Made by a program: the position numbers and the translations under genes
Assembly (NCBI GenBank): GCA_009380045.1
Contig: WHSN01000024.1
Span: 1 to 33,398, forward strand
From: Luteitalea sp.
GTDB lineage: Bacteria; Acidobacteriota; Vicinamibacteria; Vicinamibacterales; CAVVIG01
Length of the DNA: 33,398 nt
Reading direction: 5' to 3'
Notes under the pieces: model-generated
What the model was told of the DNA's origin: nothing
The model's input: the letters and a program-made list of their open reading frames with translations, nothing else
The model's database searches: none
Part shown: piece after piece, positions 1 through 9,348 of the stretch
How positions within the stretch are numbered: position 1 is the first letter of the stretch
Layout of the letters: each line of letters starts with the position of its first letter

Positions 1-9
1 CGCGGATCA

Positions 10-15
10 TACTAT
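10..15 (+). promoter_or_regulatory. candidate -10 element of lon
   Basis: TACTAT matches TATAAT at 5 of 6 positions and ends 10 bases before the lon ATG. Transcription would begin about four bases before the start codon, so the mRNA would be almost leaderless. The run of G directly before the ATG is too close to act as a normal Shine-Dalgarno site. Any -35 element lies outside the window. Confidence 0.35.
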
Positions 16-25
16 CCTTGGGGGC

Positions 26-2467
26 ATGGCGACCGACCCCGTACGCACCTATCCGAGCGAGCTGCCTGCTCTCGCGCTCCGCGAGACGGTTGTCTTCCCC
101 TCCACGCTGCAGCCACTCGCGATCTCGCGGCCGCTGTCGATCGAATCGGTGAATCGCGCGCTCGCCGGCGATCGTCTGCTGTTTCTGTCACTGCAGACCA
201 CCGACCGCGACGAGGCGGAGCCGGACGACCTCAAGCGTGTCGGGACGATCGCCGCGATCCGCCAGATGGCCAAGGTGCCGAACGGCGGCATTCATGTGAT
301 CGTCGAAGGCCTGATGCGCGCGCGCGCGGAGGCGATCACGCGGACCGGCACCATGCTGCGCGCGACCGTGACGCCGGCGCCCGAGCAATGGGAGCGATCG
401 ATCGAGGTCGACGCCTATATCCGGCGGCTGCACGAGCTGATCGATCGCGCCCTGTCGGTGATGAGCGGCCTGTCGCAGGAGCTCCGTGGCATGGTCGCCG
501 GGATCGACGATCCTCTGCGCCTGGCATACCTGCTCTCGAGCCTGCTCGACATGAAGGCCGACGAGAAGCAGCAGATTCTCGAGAACGACAACCTGCTGGC
601 GAAGCTGCAGTCGGTCGCGGCCGCCCTCAACCGGGAAATCGCGCTGCTGGAGCTCAAAGGCAAGATTGAATCGGCCGCGCAGCAGGAGATGACCGACGCG
701 CAGCGGCAGTACTACCTCCGGCAGCAACTCAAAGCGATTCAGGACGAGCTCGGGGAAGGCGAAAAGCCCGAGGCGCAGGAGCTCCGCAAGCGGATCGCCC
801 AGGCCAAGCTGCCGGAAGCGGTGGACCTCGTGGCCGGTCGCGAAGTCGACCGTCTCGAGCGCATGACCCCGGCCTCCCCCGAATACCAGATGATCCGCAC
901 CTACCTTGATTGGATTCTCGACGTGCCCTGGGCGACGGTCAGCGAGGACCGCCTCGATCCGGTCGCCGCTCGGCAGGTGCTCGACGACGATCACTACGAC
1001 CTCGACAAGGTCAAAGAGCGCATCGTCGAGTACCTGGCGGTGCAGAAGCTGAAGAGGCGGCAGAACGGGTCGGTGTCGCTGAAAGGGCCGATTCTGTGTT
1101 TCGTCGGACCGCCCGGCGTTGGCAAGACGTCTCTCGGGCAGTCGATCGCACGGGCGATGAACCGCAAGTTCATCCGCCTGTCGCTCGGAGGGGTTCGCGA
1201 CGAGGCGGAGATCCGTGGCCACCGGCGCACCTACATCGGCGCCTTGCCGGGCCGCATCGTCCAGGCCTTGAAGCAGGCCGGGACGATGAACCCGGTGTTC
1301 ATGCTGGACGAGGTCGACAAGATCAGCGCCGGGTTTCAGGGCGATCCGGCGGCGGCGCTGCTCGAAGTGCTCGATCCGGCCCAGAACCATGCGTTCCGCG
1401 ATCACTATCTCGAGATCAACGTCGATCTGTCGCGCGTGCTCTTCATCGCCACCTCGAACCAGCTCGGCTCGATCCACCCGGCGCTCCTGGACCGCATGGA
1501 GATCATCTCACTCACGGGATACAGCGAGGACGAGAAGCTCCACATCGCCCGGCGCTATCTGGTGGCGCGCCAGGTGGACGAGAACGGTCTGAAGCGCGAG
1601 CAGGTGACCTTCGAAGACGAGGCGCTGCGGCGCATCATCGGGGACTACACGCGCGAAGCCGGGGTGCGCAGCCTCGAGCGGCAGATTGGCGCGGTCGCCA
1701 GGAAGATCGCCGCGCGGGTCGCCTCGGCCCAGCCGAACGCCGCCGGCGCGGCCACCGAGCCGGATCCGCCGACGGCGAAGGGCATCCGCGAGACGCCGGA
1801 CGGCGCCCCCGATCCGATCGTCGTGCGGGCGTCGGATCTGCCCGACTACCTGGGGCCGCCGCGGTTTCATCATGAAGTGTCATTCCGGGTGTCGCGTCCG
1901 GGCGTCGCGACCGGTGTCGCGTGGACCGAAACCGGCGGCGACGTCCTGTTCATCGAAGCCAGCCTGCTACCCTCCGGTCATCACGATCTGATTCTGACCG
2001 GTCAGCTGGGCAGCGTGATGCAGGAGTCGGCCCGGGCGGCGGTGAGCCACATCCGCTCGACGGCGCGGGAGCTCGGCGTGTCCGCGGAGTTTCTCGACCG
2101 AAACGATCTGCACGTCCACGTCCCGGCCGGCGCGATCCCCAAGGACGGGCCGTCCGCCGGCGTCACCATGGCGACCGCGATCGTGTCGGCGCTGAAGAAT
2201 CAGACGGTGCGCGACGACGTCGCGATGACCGGCGAGATCACCCTGAGCGGTCTGGTGCTGCCGGTCGGTGGCATTCGCGAGAAGGCGCTGGCTGCGAGGC
2301 GTTACGGCATCAAGACGTTCATCCTTCCCTCGCGCAACGCCGCCGAGATCGGCGAGCTGCCGCCCGAATTGAGAAACGACATGACCTTCGTTCCGGCGGC
2401 GACGCTGGACGACGTGCTCAGAGTGGCCCTCCCGTCACCGACCCGGGCAGCGAAGGATCCAGATTGA
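26..2467 (+). CDS. lon: ATP-dependent Lon protease
   Basis: Cytoplasmic AAA+ serine protease that unfolds and degrades damaged and regulatory proteins. The 813 residues match the length of bacterial LonA and show the usual order. The N-terminal substrate-binding domain (about 10-200) opens with [11 protein letters not shown] helical linker follows, containing QREYYLR-like [10 protein letters not shown]. In the AAA+ module, Walker A GPPGVGKT is at 361-368 and Walker B is FMLDEVDK. The C-terminal protease domain has its catalytic Ser at 710 (KDGPSAG) and Lys at 753 (GGIREKALA). An Ala/Pro-rich spacer near 570-600 separates ATPase and protease parts and is a little longer than in E. coli. The ATG at 26 fits the family N-terminus. 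The next gene begins 70 bases downstream on the same strand. Confidence 0.97.
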   Translation: MATDPVRTYPSELPALALRETVVFPSTLQPLAISRPLSIESVNRALAGDRLLFLSLQTTDRDEAEPDDLKRVGTIAAIRQMAKVPNGGIHVIVEGLMRARAEAITRTGTMLRATVTPAPEQWERSIEVDAYIRRLHELIDRALSVMSGLSQELRGMVAGIDDPLRLAYLLSSLLDMKADEKQQILENDNLLAKLQSVAAALNREIALLELKGKIESAAQQEMTDAQRQYYLRQQLKAIQDELGEGEKPEAQELRKRIAQAKLPEAVDLVAGREVDRLERMTPASPEYQMIRTYLDWILDVPWATVSEDRLDPVAARQVLDDDHYDLDKVKERIVEYLAVQKLKRRQNGSVSLKGPILCFVGPPGVGKTSLGQSIARAMNRKFIRLSLGGVRDEAEIRGHRRTYIGALPGRIVQALKQAGTMNPVFMLDEVDKISAGFQGDPAAALLEVLDPAQNHAFRDHYLEINVDLSRVLFIATSNQLGSIHPALLDRMEIISLTGYSEDEKLHIARRYLVARQVDENGLKREQVTFEDEALRRIIGDYTREAGVRSLERQIGAVARKIAARVASAQPNAAGAATEPDPPTAKGIRETPDGAPDPIVVRASDLPDYLGPPRFHHEVSFRVSRPGVATGVAWTETGGDVLFIEASLLPSGHHDLILTGQLGSVMQESARAAVSHIRSTARELGVSAEFLDRNDLHVHVPAGAIPKDGPSAGVTMATAIVSALKNQTVRDDVAMTGEITLSGLVLPVGGIREKALAARRYGIKTFILPSRNAAEIGELPPELRNDMTFVPAATLDDVLRVALPSPTRAAKDPD

Positions 2468-2468
2468 A

Positions 2469-2512
2469 GATTGCGGATTCAGCGGATCACGGGCAGTCTG
2501 AAACCGCAAATC
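2469..2512. repeat. imperfect intergenic inverted repeat
   Basis: Between lon and the next gene, the arm at 2469-2482 (GATTGCGGATTCAG) pairs with 2498-2512 apart from one bulge and one mismatch, around a 15-base loop. The sequence just before it is a short run of GATTGAA/GATTGCG/GATTCAG units, so the hairpin grew from a 7-base tandem pattern. There is no T-tract, so it is not a classic terminator. It could modulate read-through or mRNA stability; that is inference. Confidence 0.5.
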
Positions 2513-2537
2513 CGACACCCGAAATCTCCAAGCTGAA

Positions 2538-3656
2538 ATGCGCATCGTCATTTACCCTTCCGGCCACGGGTTTGGCCATGCCACCCGCGACATCGAGCTC
2601 CTCAACGCCATCGGACGGAAGCGCGCCGATGCGCGATTGATCATGCGCACCGGGGCGCTGCCGCCGTTCATCCGCGCCGGCGTCGAGACACCGTTCGACT
2701 TTCAGATCGCCGACACCGACACCGGCGTGGCGCAGGTCGACAGCCTCGAAGTGGACGAGGAGGCGACCGTCCGGCGGGCCGGCGCCTTCTACCACGACTT
2801 CGATCGACGGGTCGACGCCGAGGCAGCCGTGCTGCGACACCTGCGGGCATCGGTGGTGGTCGGGGATGTGCCGCCGCTGGCGTTCGCGGCGGCGGCGCGG
2901 GCCGGCGTGCCGTCTGTCGCCCTGGGCAACTTCACCTGGGACTGGATCTATGCGGTCTACCCGCTGTTCGACGAGCTCGCTCCCGACGTGCTGCCGACGA
3001 TTCGCCACGCCTACGCCGCGGCCACCGTGGCGCTGCGGCTGCCACTGCACGGCGGGTTCGAGCCGATGCAGCACGTCGTCGAAGACGTTCCGCTGATCGC
3101 GCGCTCGGCGCGGGCCGGGCGGGCCGAGGCGCGACGGCGGCTGGGGATCGCCGGGCCGGAGACGGTGGTGCTGGCCTCGTTCGGACGCTATGGCGCGCAA
3201 TTGCCGTACGCGGCGATCGCACGTGAAAGCCGGTTCACCATCCTGCTGACCGAGCACGAAGCCCCTGCCGGCACGGACTGGACGGGACACGCTCGCATCC
3301 TGTGGGTGTCCGAGGCGCGTCTCGCCGAGACCGGGCTGCGGTACCCGGACCTCGTCGCTGCCGCTGACGTGGTCGTGAGCAAACCAGGGTACGGAATCGT
3401 GTCGGAATGCATCGCCAACGGCACATCGCTGCTCTACACATCCCGCGGGCGGTTCGCGGAGTACGAGCTGTTCGTCCGAGAGATGCCGGCGATGCTGCGC
3501 TGCCGCCATCTGTCCCAGGACGATCTGCGCGGCGGGCGATGGGCGGACGCCATCGAGGCGTTGCTCAGGCAGGAGGCGCCCCGGTTTCGCGTCGACACCC
3601 GCGGCGCAGACGTCGCGGCGGACAGAATTCTGGCGTCAGCCGGGAACGGCGCATGA
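2538..3656 (+). CDS. GT-B fold glycosyltransferase-like protein (arabinokinase N-domain type)
   Basis: A 372-residue cytoplasmic protein that starts with SGHGFGHATRD (residues 8-18). This glycine/histidine loop is typical of MurG/GT28-like glycosyltransferases and of the N-terminal domain of plant L-arabinokinase. The C-terminal half carries KPGYGIVSECIANGT followed by an acidic segment, which resembles a nucleotide-sugar donor site. No membrane segment is visible. The actual sugar donor and acceptor cannot be told from sequence. The stop codon overlaps the start of the next gene (ATGA), so the two are probably translated together and act in one pathway. The ATG start is supported by the family N-terminus beginning immediately with the Rossmann strand. 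Confidence 0.75.
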   Translation: MRIVIYPSGHGFGHATRDIELLNAIGRKRADARLIMRTGALPPFIRAGVETPFDFQIADTDTGVAQVDSLEVDEEATVRRAGAFYHDFDRRVDAEAAVLRHLRASVVVGDVPPLAFAAAARAGVPSVALGNFTWDWIYAVYPLFDELAPDVLPTIRHAYAAATVALRLPLHGGFEPMQHVVEDVPLIARSARAGRAEARRRLGIAGPETVVLASFGRYGAQLPYAAIARESRFTILLTEHEAPAGTDWTGHARILWVSEARLAETGLRYPDLVAAADVVVSKPGYGIVSECIANGTSLLYTSRGRFAEYELFVREMPAMLRCRHLSQDDLRGGRWADAIEALLRQEAPRFRVDTRGADVAADRILASAGNGA

Positions 3657-5944
3657 CATGGCGCGCGGCGGCGTACGCGTTCGGGGCCTACGCCGCGCTG
3701 GCGGTCGTCATCACCTTCCCGCTGGTGCTGAATCTGTCCGCAGCACTGCCTCACGATCTTGGCGATCCGCTGCTCAGCACGTCGATCCTGTGGTGGAACG
3801 CCCATACGCTGCCGTTCAGCGAGCGATGGTGGAACGGCTTCGCATTCTTTCCGGCGCCGGGGATGCTCGCCTTCTCCGACCATCGGCTGGGGGCGAGCCT
3901 GATCGCCTCGCCGATCCAATGGCTGGGCGGCAGTGACATCACCGCATACAACCTCACGCTGCTGCTGACGTTCCCGCTTTCTGCGCTCGCCGCGCACTTT
4001 CTGGGATGGACCCTGACCAAGCGGCACGACGCCGCCGCAATCTGCGGGCTGGCGTACGGGTTCAACCCCTATCGAATCGCGCACGTGGAGCACCTCGAGC
4101 TGCTGGCGGCCTACGGCATGCCGCTGGCCCTGGCCGCGCTCCACCGTTTCGCCGAATGCCGGCGCGCGAAATGGATCGCGCTGTTCGCGGTGGCGCTCAT
4201 CGTCCAGGGGCTCTCGACGAGCTATTTCCTGCTGTTTTTTTGCGTGATGCTGGCGCTGTGGCTGCCGTGGTTCGTCAGGTGGCGCGACTGGCGGTTTCTC
4301 GCGGCAGCGGCGCTCGGCGGTCTCTGCGCCGCCGCCGTTCTTTCGCCGATCATCGTCGGGTATCTGCGAATTCACCATGGCTACGCGATGACCCGGGGAT
4401 TCCGCGAAGTGCTCGCGTTCAGCGCCGATGTGTCGTCGTTCGCCGCCGCTTCCCCGCTGCTCTCGCTCTGGGGATGGACGAGCGCGCTGGCTGCCTCCGA
4501 GCGACAGCTTTTTCCCGGTCTGGCGGTGACGGCGATCGCGCTCGGCGGTGCCGTCCTGGCCGTGTGGCGTCCCCGGAATCGTCCGGCGGGGAGCGCCGCG
4601 CCGTCAGTGCTGTTCGCCGCGCTCGGGTGTGCGGCGCTCCTGGCCGCGGCCAGCGTCCGGATCGCCGGCACCTGGCAGATCGGGCCACTCCGCGTGTCGG
4701 AGGACGTGTTCAAGCCGCAGTCGGTCGCGCTGGTGTTCATCGTCTTGAGTGTCGCGGCCCTCCCGGCCACCCGCCGCGCCTTCGGACGCAAGTCGCCGCT
4801 GGCTTTCTATCTGTTCGCCTCAGGGTTCCTGTTCCTGTGCAGCCTCGGCCCGAAACCGACGTTCCTCGGCACGCAGGTGCTGTACGAGCCGCCCTACGCC
4901 TGGCTGATGCGTCTGCCGGTCTTTGGCTCCGCGGTCCGCGTCCCGGCCCGTTTCGCCATGCCCGCGGTGCTCGCGTTGGCGACGGCATCGGCGATCGGCT
5001 TCGCGCGGCTCACGCGGGGGCGTCCGCGGGTGAGGCGGTGGGCATTCGCCTGCGCTGCCTGTGGGATCGTCGCCGATACATGGACGGGAGGGCTGCCGAT
5101 GGTGGCGATGCGCTCGACCTGGTCGCCGGAGCGGGCGGCCGGTGTGTCGTCGGTGCTCGAGCTGCCCCTCGGTATGATCGAGTCGGACGTTGCGGCGATG
5201 CACCGCGCCACACGTCATGGACGACCGACCATGAACGGGTACAGCGGCTTCTCCCCGCCGCACTACGCGGTGTTGCGGCGCGCGCTCGGCGAAGGTGACC
5301 GGACGGTGCTCGACGAGGTCGCCGCGCAGGGACCGGTGCTGGTCGCCCTCGATCGCCGCGCGGATCGCGATCTCCGGCTTCGAGCGCTCGTCGAGGCAGT
5401 GCCTGGTGCCACCAACGAAGGGTTCGAGGGTCGTTGGGCGTTCTTCCGGCTTCCAGGCGGGGGAAACAGATACGACGCCAGGTCCGGCATGGACACCACC
5501 GCACCCGCCAACTGCGGCCAGGCGAACACTGTGACCGGGATCACCGGCCCCGAAGGCGTGAGCGATATCCGGACGCTGTTCGACGGCGACCCAATGTCCG
5601 GCTGGACGTCGCGCGACCCGCAGCGCGCGGGTGACCTCCTTGTCGTGACCGCCGCCGGCGCTCGGCCAACCTGCTCGGTCTCGCTGTCGCTCGGTGCCGT
5701 GCCGGAGCTGTATCCGGGTTCCGTGGCGATCGAGCTTTCACTCGACGGGCTGCAGTGGGACACGGTGTTCACCGGCGAGACCGGCGGGCGGGCAATGGCC
5801 GCCGCGCTCCGCGATCCAGAGCACTCGCCGCTGGTGTTCCGCTGGAGCGGGACCCCCGCGAAGTTCATTCGGATACGGCTGCTGACCTCACACCCGATCT
5901 ATCCCTGGGCCATCAACGAGATCGTCGTGCGCTCGACGAGCTGA
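3653..5944 (+). CDS. multi-pass GT-C-like membrane protein with C-terminal discoidin-like domain
   Basis: A 763-residue integral membrane protein. I place the start at the ATG at 3653, which overlaps the previous stop by four bases; longer readings upstream are shadow of the previous gene. About ten to twelve hydrophobic segments fill residues 1-470. The first loop is long and periplasmic with acidic residues (HDLGDPLL), as in GT-C/YfhO-like polyprenyl-phosphate-sugar transferases. Residues about 500-620 form a soluble region. The last ~130 residues (LFDGDPMSGWTS and a final RIRLL...INEIVV strand) resemble an F5/8 type C (discoidin) carbohydrate-binding fold. Likely role: transfer or binding of sugars at the outer face of the cytoplasmic membrane. 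The family assignment is by architecture, not a diagnostic motif. Confidence 0.7.
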   Translation: MTWRAAAYAFGAYAALAVVITFPLVLNLSAALPHDLGDPLLSTSILWWNAHTLPFSERWWNGFAFFPAPGMLAFSDHRLGASLIASPIQWLGGSDITAYNLTLLLTFPLSALAAHFLGWTLTKRHDAAAICGLAYGFNPYRIAHVEHLELLAAYGMPLALAALHRFAECRRAKWIALFAVALIVQGLSTSYFLLFFCVMLALWLPWFVRWRDWRFLAAAALGGLCAAAVLSPIIVGYLRIHHGYAMTRGFREVLAFSADVSSFAAASPLLSLWGWTSALAASERQLFPGLAVTAIALGGAVLAVWRPRNRPAGSAAPSVLFAALGCAALLAAASVRIAGTWQIGPLRVSEDVFKPQSVALVFIVLSVAALPATRRAFGRKSPLAFYLFASGFLFLCSLGPKPTFLGTQVLYEPPYAWLMRLPVFGSAVRVPARFAMPAVLALATASAIGFARLTRGRPRVRRWAFACAACGIVADTWTGGLPMVAMRSTWSPERAAGVSSVLELPLGMIESDVAAMHRATRHGRPTMNGYSGFSPPHYAVLRRALGEGDRTVLDEVAAQGPVLVALDRRADRDLRLRALVEAVPGATNEGFEGRWAFFRLPGGGNRYDARSGMDTTAPANCGQANTVTGITGPEGVSDIRTLFDGDPMSGWTSRDPQRAGDLLVVTAAGARPTCSVSLSLGAVPELYPGSVAIELSLDGLQWDTVFTGETGGRAMAAALRDPEHSPLVFRWSGTPAKFIRIRLLTSHPIYPWAINEIVVRSTS

Positions 5945-6034
5945 GGACGTCGCGGTTCGGTCTGCTCTGCGGGGAACAGCGGTGCGTTTCTGGGAGTTCG
6001 GCGTGCGGTCCGATCTCTGCCGTTCGTCAATCGC

Positions 6035-6772
6035 TTATTTCGGCTGGTAGTGCTTTCTGATGGCGAGCAGCTCGCGCGGCACCCGAATCATGTCGCGGAC
6101 CGTGAGCTTGGAGCCGCCCATTTCACGCCAGCGGCGCAGCGGCACCTCGATCGTGGACTCGGTGGGCAACGTGCCCGTCCGGCCACGCAGCCGCACCAGC
6201 ATCTCGAGATCGAAGAGCCAGCGCGTGAGAAACGGCTCGCGAAAGAGGGTCGGAACGACCCCGGTCCTGAAGATCTTCGCGCCGCACTGGGAGTCGTAGA
6301 CCGAGACACCCAGGATGCCGCTGGCGCAAGCCGCGAAGATCCGCCCCAGGACGTGACGGCCGGGTCGGCGCTCGATGCTCGATCCCAGGCGCTTGACTCG
6401 CGATCCCAGGGCGAGCTGGCAGCTCGGATTTCTGTTCAGCGCCTCGAGGAGATGATCGACTTCCCCGAGCGGCGTCGACAGATCCGCATCCCAATAACCG
6501 ATGAACGCGAAGCTCTCGAGCGACGCCACGTGCAGCACGCCCGCTCTCACGGCTTGCGCTTTCCCGGTGTTCTGCTCGAGCCGCAGGACGTGAATGCGGC
6601 CTGGCTCGCGTCGCTGCACGTGGCGCAGCGCCTCCAGCGTCCCATCCGTGCTGCCATCGTCGACAAGGCAGAGATGTGCGTGAGGCGACGAGCTCAGAAA
6701 CGCCAGGAGATCGTCCCCGCCAAGCCGGCGAGCCTCGTTGAAACAGGGAATGACTATGCAGACTTCCTGCAT
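6035..6772 (-). CDS. glycosyltransferase family 2 (polyprenyl-phosphate sugar synthase-like)
   Basis: A 245-residue GT-A enzyme. It opens with VCIVIPCFNEARRL, then LVDDGSTDGT and the metal-binding DAD-type motif in YWDADLSTP, as in dolichol-phosphate mannose synthases. It lacks the C-terminal membrane helices of ArnC/GtrB proteins, so it would be soluble or peripheral. Likely reaction: transfer of a sugar from a nucleotide-sugar to polyprenyl phosphate, supplying the GT83-like enzyme encoded two genes upstream. The ATG at 6772 begins 19 bases inside the 3' end of the upstream methyltransferase gene. It is the last gene of a four-gene minus-strand unit and converges on the GT-C gene ending at 5944. 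The 90 bases between the two hold no clear terminator. Confidence 0.85.
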   Translation of the reverse strand: MQEVCIVIPCFNEARRLGGDDLLAFLSSSPHAHLCLVDDGSTDGTLEALRHVQRREPGRIHVLRLEQNTGKAQAVRAGVLHVASLESFAFIGYWDADLSTPLGEVDHLLEALNRNPSCQLALGSRVKRLGSSIERRPGRHVLGRIFAACASGILGVSVYDSQCGAKIFRTGVVPTLFREPFLTRWLFDLEMLVRLRGRTGTLPTESTIEVPLRRWREMGGSKLTVRDMIRVPRELLAIRKHYQPK

Positions 6773-7542
6773 ACGGCGAACTTCGAGAGTCCCGGCAGGG
6801 CGATCCCGAGCCGGCCCAGGACCATTGAAACACGCGCGTCGGCGGCGAGCACGGCGGCAAGGGCGCGCGCTGCGATCTCGCCGCCGCGCCAGGTCGTGAG
6901 GCCGGTGGCCGGCGCCGGGGTAGCGCTGAAGAAACGTTCGCGCAAGACCTGGAGAGCCCTGAGGGGCACAAGGCTCGCGAAGAAGCGGCCGTCGTCGATC
7001 ACGAGCAGCCCCGCGGCTTCGATCTGACGCGTGAGGTGCGGTGTCGAGTACCGGCGATAGTGGCCGAGCAGCCGGTCGTGCGACGAGAACAGCCACTCGT
7101 ACGCCGGCACCGTGATCACAAACCGGGTGCCTCCTGCAACGAAGCGGCGCGACGCGACATCCATCAGCAACGCGCGATCGTCGGACACGTGCTCCAGCAC
7201 GTCCATCATCAACACGACGGCGACCGATCCGACCGGCAGCGGCGGCACCTCGTCGAGCGAGCCGTGCAGAGCGACGCGGGCGCCAATCAGTCGTCCCCGC
7301 AGGTGCTGGATCACCTCGTCGGTGAAGCCGGTGTCCACCGCGTGAAACTGGACGCCCGGATATCGCCGCGCCAGCTGCTCGACGACAAAGGTGTCACCGC
7401 AGCCCACGTCGATGACCACTGCGCCAGGCTCGAGCGGGGCGTGACGATCGATCAACGAGCAGACGACACCGAGCCTCGCCCGTTCCCACGGGTGGCGGTG
7501 CCGGGGGCGGAACGCACGTGCGCTGGCTTCAACGAGATCCAT
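6754..7542 (-). CDS. class I SAM-dependent methyltransferase
   Basis: A 262-residue protein with a Rossmann SAM-binding site: VIDVGCGDTF (motif I), an acidic residue at the end of strand 2 (HAVDTG), and MDVLEHVSDD (motif IV). The segment with PAYEWLFSSHD and GHYRRYS is common in methyltransferases encoded beside lipid-linked glycosyltransferases. The substrate is probably a glycan or lipid-linked intermediate, inferred from context only. The gene lies 12 bases downstream of the GT83-like gene, and its 3' end overlaps the GT2 gene by 19 bases, so translation is probably coupled. Confidence 0.85.
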   Translation of the reverse strand: MDLVEASARAFRPRHRHPWERARLGVVCSLIDRHAPLEPGAVVIDVGCGDTFVVEQLARRYPGVQFHAVDTGFTDEVIQHLRGRLIGARVALHGSLDEVPPLPVGSVAVVLMMDVLEHVSDDRALLMDVASRRFVAGGTRFVITVPAYEWLFSSHDRLLGHYRRYSTPHLTRQIEAAGLLVIDDGRFFASLVPLRALQVLRERFFSATPAPATGLTTWRGGEIAARALAAVLAADARVSMVLGRLGIALPGLSKFAVCRKSA

Positions 7543-7554
7543 CGGCTCGAGACG

Positions 7555-9348
7555 TTATCGCGGTGACCGCGTCACGTGAAGGGGCGCTTCCGGGCTGCAG
7601 GCGGCGTAGGGCCCGGGCAGGAGCACGATCACGTCGAACGCCGTGATCATGGCCGGCGTGGCTCCGGCCGGGCGGACGCCAGAACCGCCGCGGTGGATGA
7701 ATTGCCGGTAGTTCTCCTCGCCGATCAACACCGGCCGCCACTCGTCCGGATCATACAGATAGCGGTTGAGCACGTCGGTTGGCTCGCCGCGGTACCGGGT
7801 CCACGGCTGGATGCGACGCAAATAGTAGTAGAGCGGATGCCACATGTCGTCGGACGGAAGATTGACGTGGAGACCTGGCGTCAGGCCGCCTCGAGCCTGA
7901 AGCTCCTGCACACATACCCCGGCGCGGTGCAACGGTTGTTTGTACTCGGGCAGCTGTTTCAGCGTGGCGTAGTAGGCACCGATCGGGAGAACACTGAGCG
8001 CGATCACCACGGCAAAGACCCGGCTCACCTGGGCGCTCATGCGGACCAGGATCCCGGCAGCCATCATCACGACGATCGGGCGAACGATCCCCGAGCTCCG
8101 GAACACGCTGCCGCCGGGCAACTCGAACCGCACTCGCTCCGTCACGGCGCCGGCGACGGCGAGTACCGCTGAAAGAGCGATGATCACCTGGATCAGGCGG
8201 ACAATCCGTGGCTGCGCCGGAATCGTCCGCAGCAGCGGAACCAGCGCGAGGCGATCCTCGACCCACTGCAGCGCGTTCGTGAGCGGCACCGGCGCGAGCA
8301 TCACGAAGAGCGACGTCACGTATCCGGCCGCCAGGGTCAGCGGCGGCAGGAACGGGTAGGCATAGTGGTACAGCTTCGACGTCCCGAAGGAAATCAACAG
8401 GATGGGCAGCACCGCCCAGACCAGAATCATGGCGCCTTCGGCCGAGCGGCGCCGGATGCTCTGGACCACGAGCGTGACGAGGCCGGCGACGACCAGCCAC
8501 CCTGCCGCGCCGAAGCTCTGGGACATCGAGATGAAGTAGAAGCTCCACGGCTGGCGGTGATCGGCCATCAGCGTGCCAGTGAACCTCACCAGAACGTGCG
8601 CGCCGAGCATGACGTCCCAGAGCAGGCGTCCGAACCGCACATGGGCGTAGATGAACCACGGCAGAATCAACGCCGCCACCAGCAGCGCGACGGCACCCCA
8701 CAGCCGACGGTCGCGAACGAGCTGCGCCCGATAGGCGGGCGCAGACACGATGCAGATTCCGGCGACGAGAGGAAGGAAGAAGGCGGCCACGAACTTCGTC
8801 ATGAAGGCGACGACGAAGAAGAGGCCCGTGGCTGCGGCATGAACGCGCCGCGATCGGGCGTCCTCTATCCGGCCCCATCGCAGAAGGTGATACATCCCGC
8901 CGCTGTAGGCCAGGAGCAGTGCTGCCTCCATGTTGTTGGTCCGCAGGCCGTGCTGAAACACGAGCGGTCCGTGGACGAACAACAGCAGGACCGCGACTCC
9001 GCCGCAGATCGGCCCGGCCAGCAACGAACCGATCAGGAACACGTAGACGAAGGCCGCGCTGCCGGCCAGGGCATCCCAGAACCGCAGGCCGAACTCGTTG
9101 TGCGGGAGCAAGCCGAGCTTGATCGACGCGGCGACGATCCAGAACTTCAGCGGCGGCTTCTCGAGGAATACGTTGGTTTCGCTGGGGCTGCTTCTGGGCT
9201 CGAGCCAGTCGCCGGTCTCGAGGATGCGATCGACCGCGAACGAGTAGATGGCTTCGTCGGTTTCGAGATCGATCCGTTCGAGGCCGATGAAAAGGGGGAG
9301 ACAGAACAGAATGAGGACGGCAGCCAGCCAGGGCCGGCTCGCCCTCAT
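7555..9348 (-). CDS. ArnT/PMT-like membrane glycosyltransferase (GT83 type)
   Basis: A 597-residue multi-pass membrane protein of the dolichyl-phosphate-mannose-protein mannosyltransferase/ArnT superfamily. The first periplasmic loop has the acidic motif in LETDEAIYS followed by FLEKPPLKFW; in this family these bind the polyprenyl-phosphate sugar and the catalytic metal. About 11-12 hydrophobic helices follow, then a C-terminal soluble periplasmic domain of about 150 residues. It probably moves a sugar from a lipid carrier to lipid A or another envelope acceptor. I choose the ATG at 9348, which overlaps the upstream stop as ATGA; a TTG four codons earlier is less likely. The GT2 enzyme two genes downstream is the plausible donor-maker. 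Confidence 0.88.
   Translation of the reverse strand: MRASRPWLAAVLILFCLPLFIGLERIDLETDEAIYSFAVDRILETGDWLEPRSSPSETNVFLEKPPLKFWIVAASIKLGLLPHNEFGLRFWDALAGSAAFVYVFLIGSLLAGPICGGVAVLLLFVHGPLVFQHGLRTNNMEAALLLAYSGGMYHLLRWGRIEDARSRRVHAAATGLFFVVAFMTKFVAAFFLPLVAGICIVSAPAYRAQLVRDRRLWGAVALLVAALILPWFIYAHVRFGRLLWDVMLGAHVLVRFTGTLMADHRQPWSFYFISMSQSFGAAGWLVVAGLVTLVVQSIRRRSAEGAMILVWAVLPILLISFGTSKLYHYAYPFLPPLTLAAGYVTSLFVMLAPVPLTNALQWVEDRLALVPLLRTIPAQPRIVRLIQVIIALSAVLAVAGAVTERVRFELPGGSVFRSSGIVRPIVVMMAAGILVRMSAQVSRVFAVVIALSVLPIGAYYATLKQLPEYKQPLHRAGVCVQELQARGGLTPGLHVNLPSDDMWHPLYYYLRRIQPWTRYRGEPTDVLNRYLYDPDEWRPVLIGEENYRQFIHRGGSGVRPAGATPAMITAFDVIVLLPGPYAACSPEAPLHVTRSPR

Noticed and set aside
188-1477. Long minus-strand ORF of 429 codons opposite lon
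   Set aside because: Shadow ORF in GC-rich sequence, rich in Arg and His, opposite a clear Lon protein. Similar shadows occur opposite most genes.
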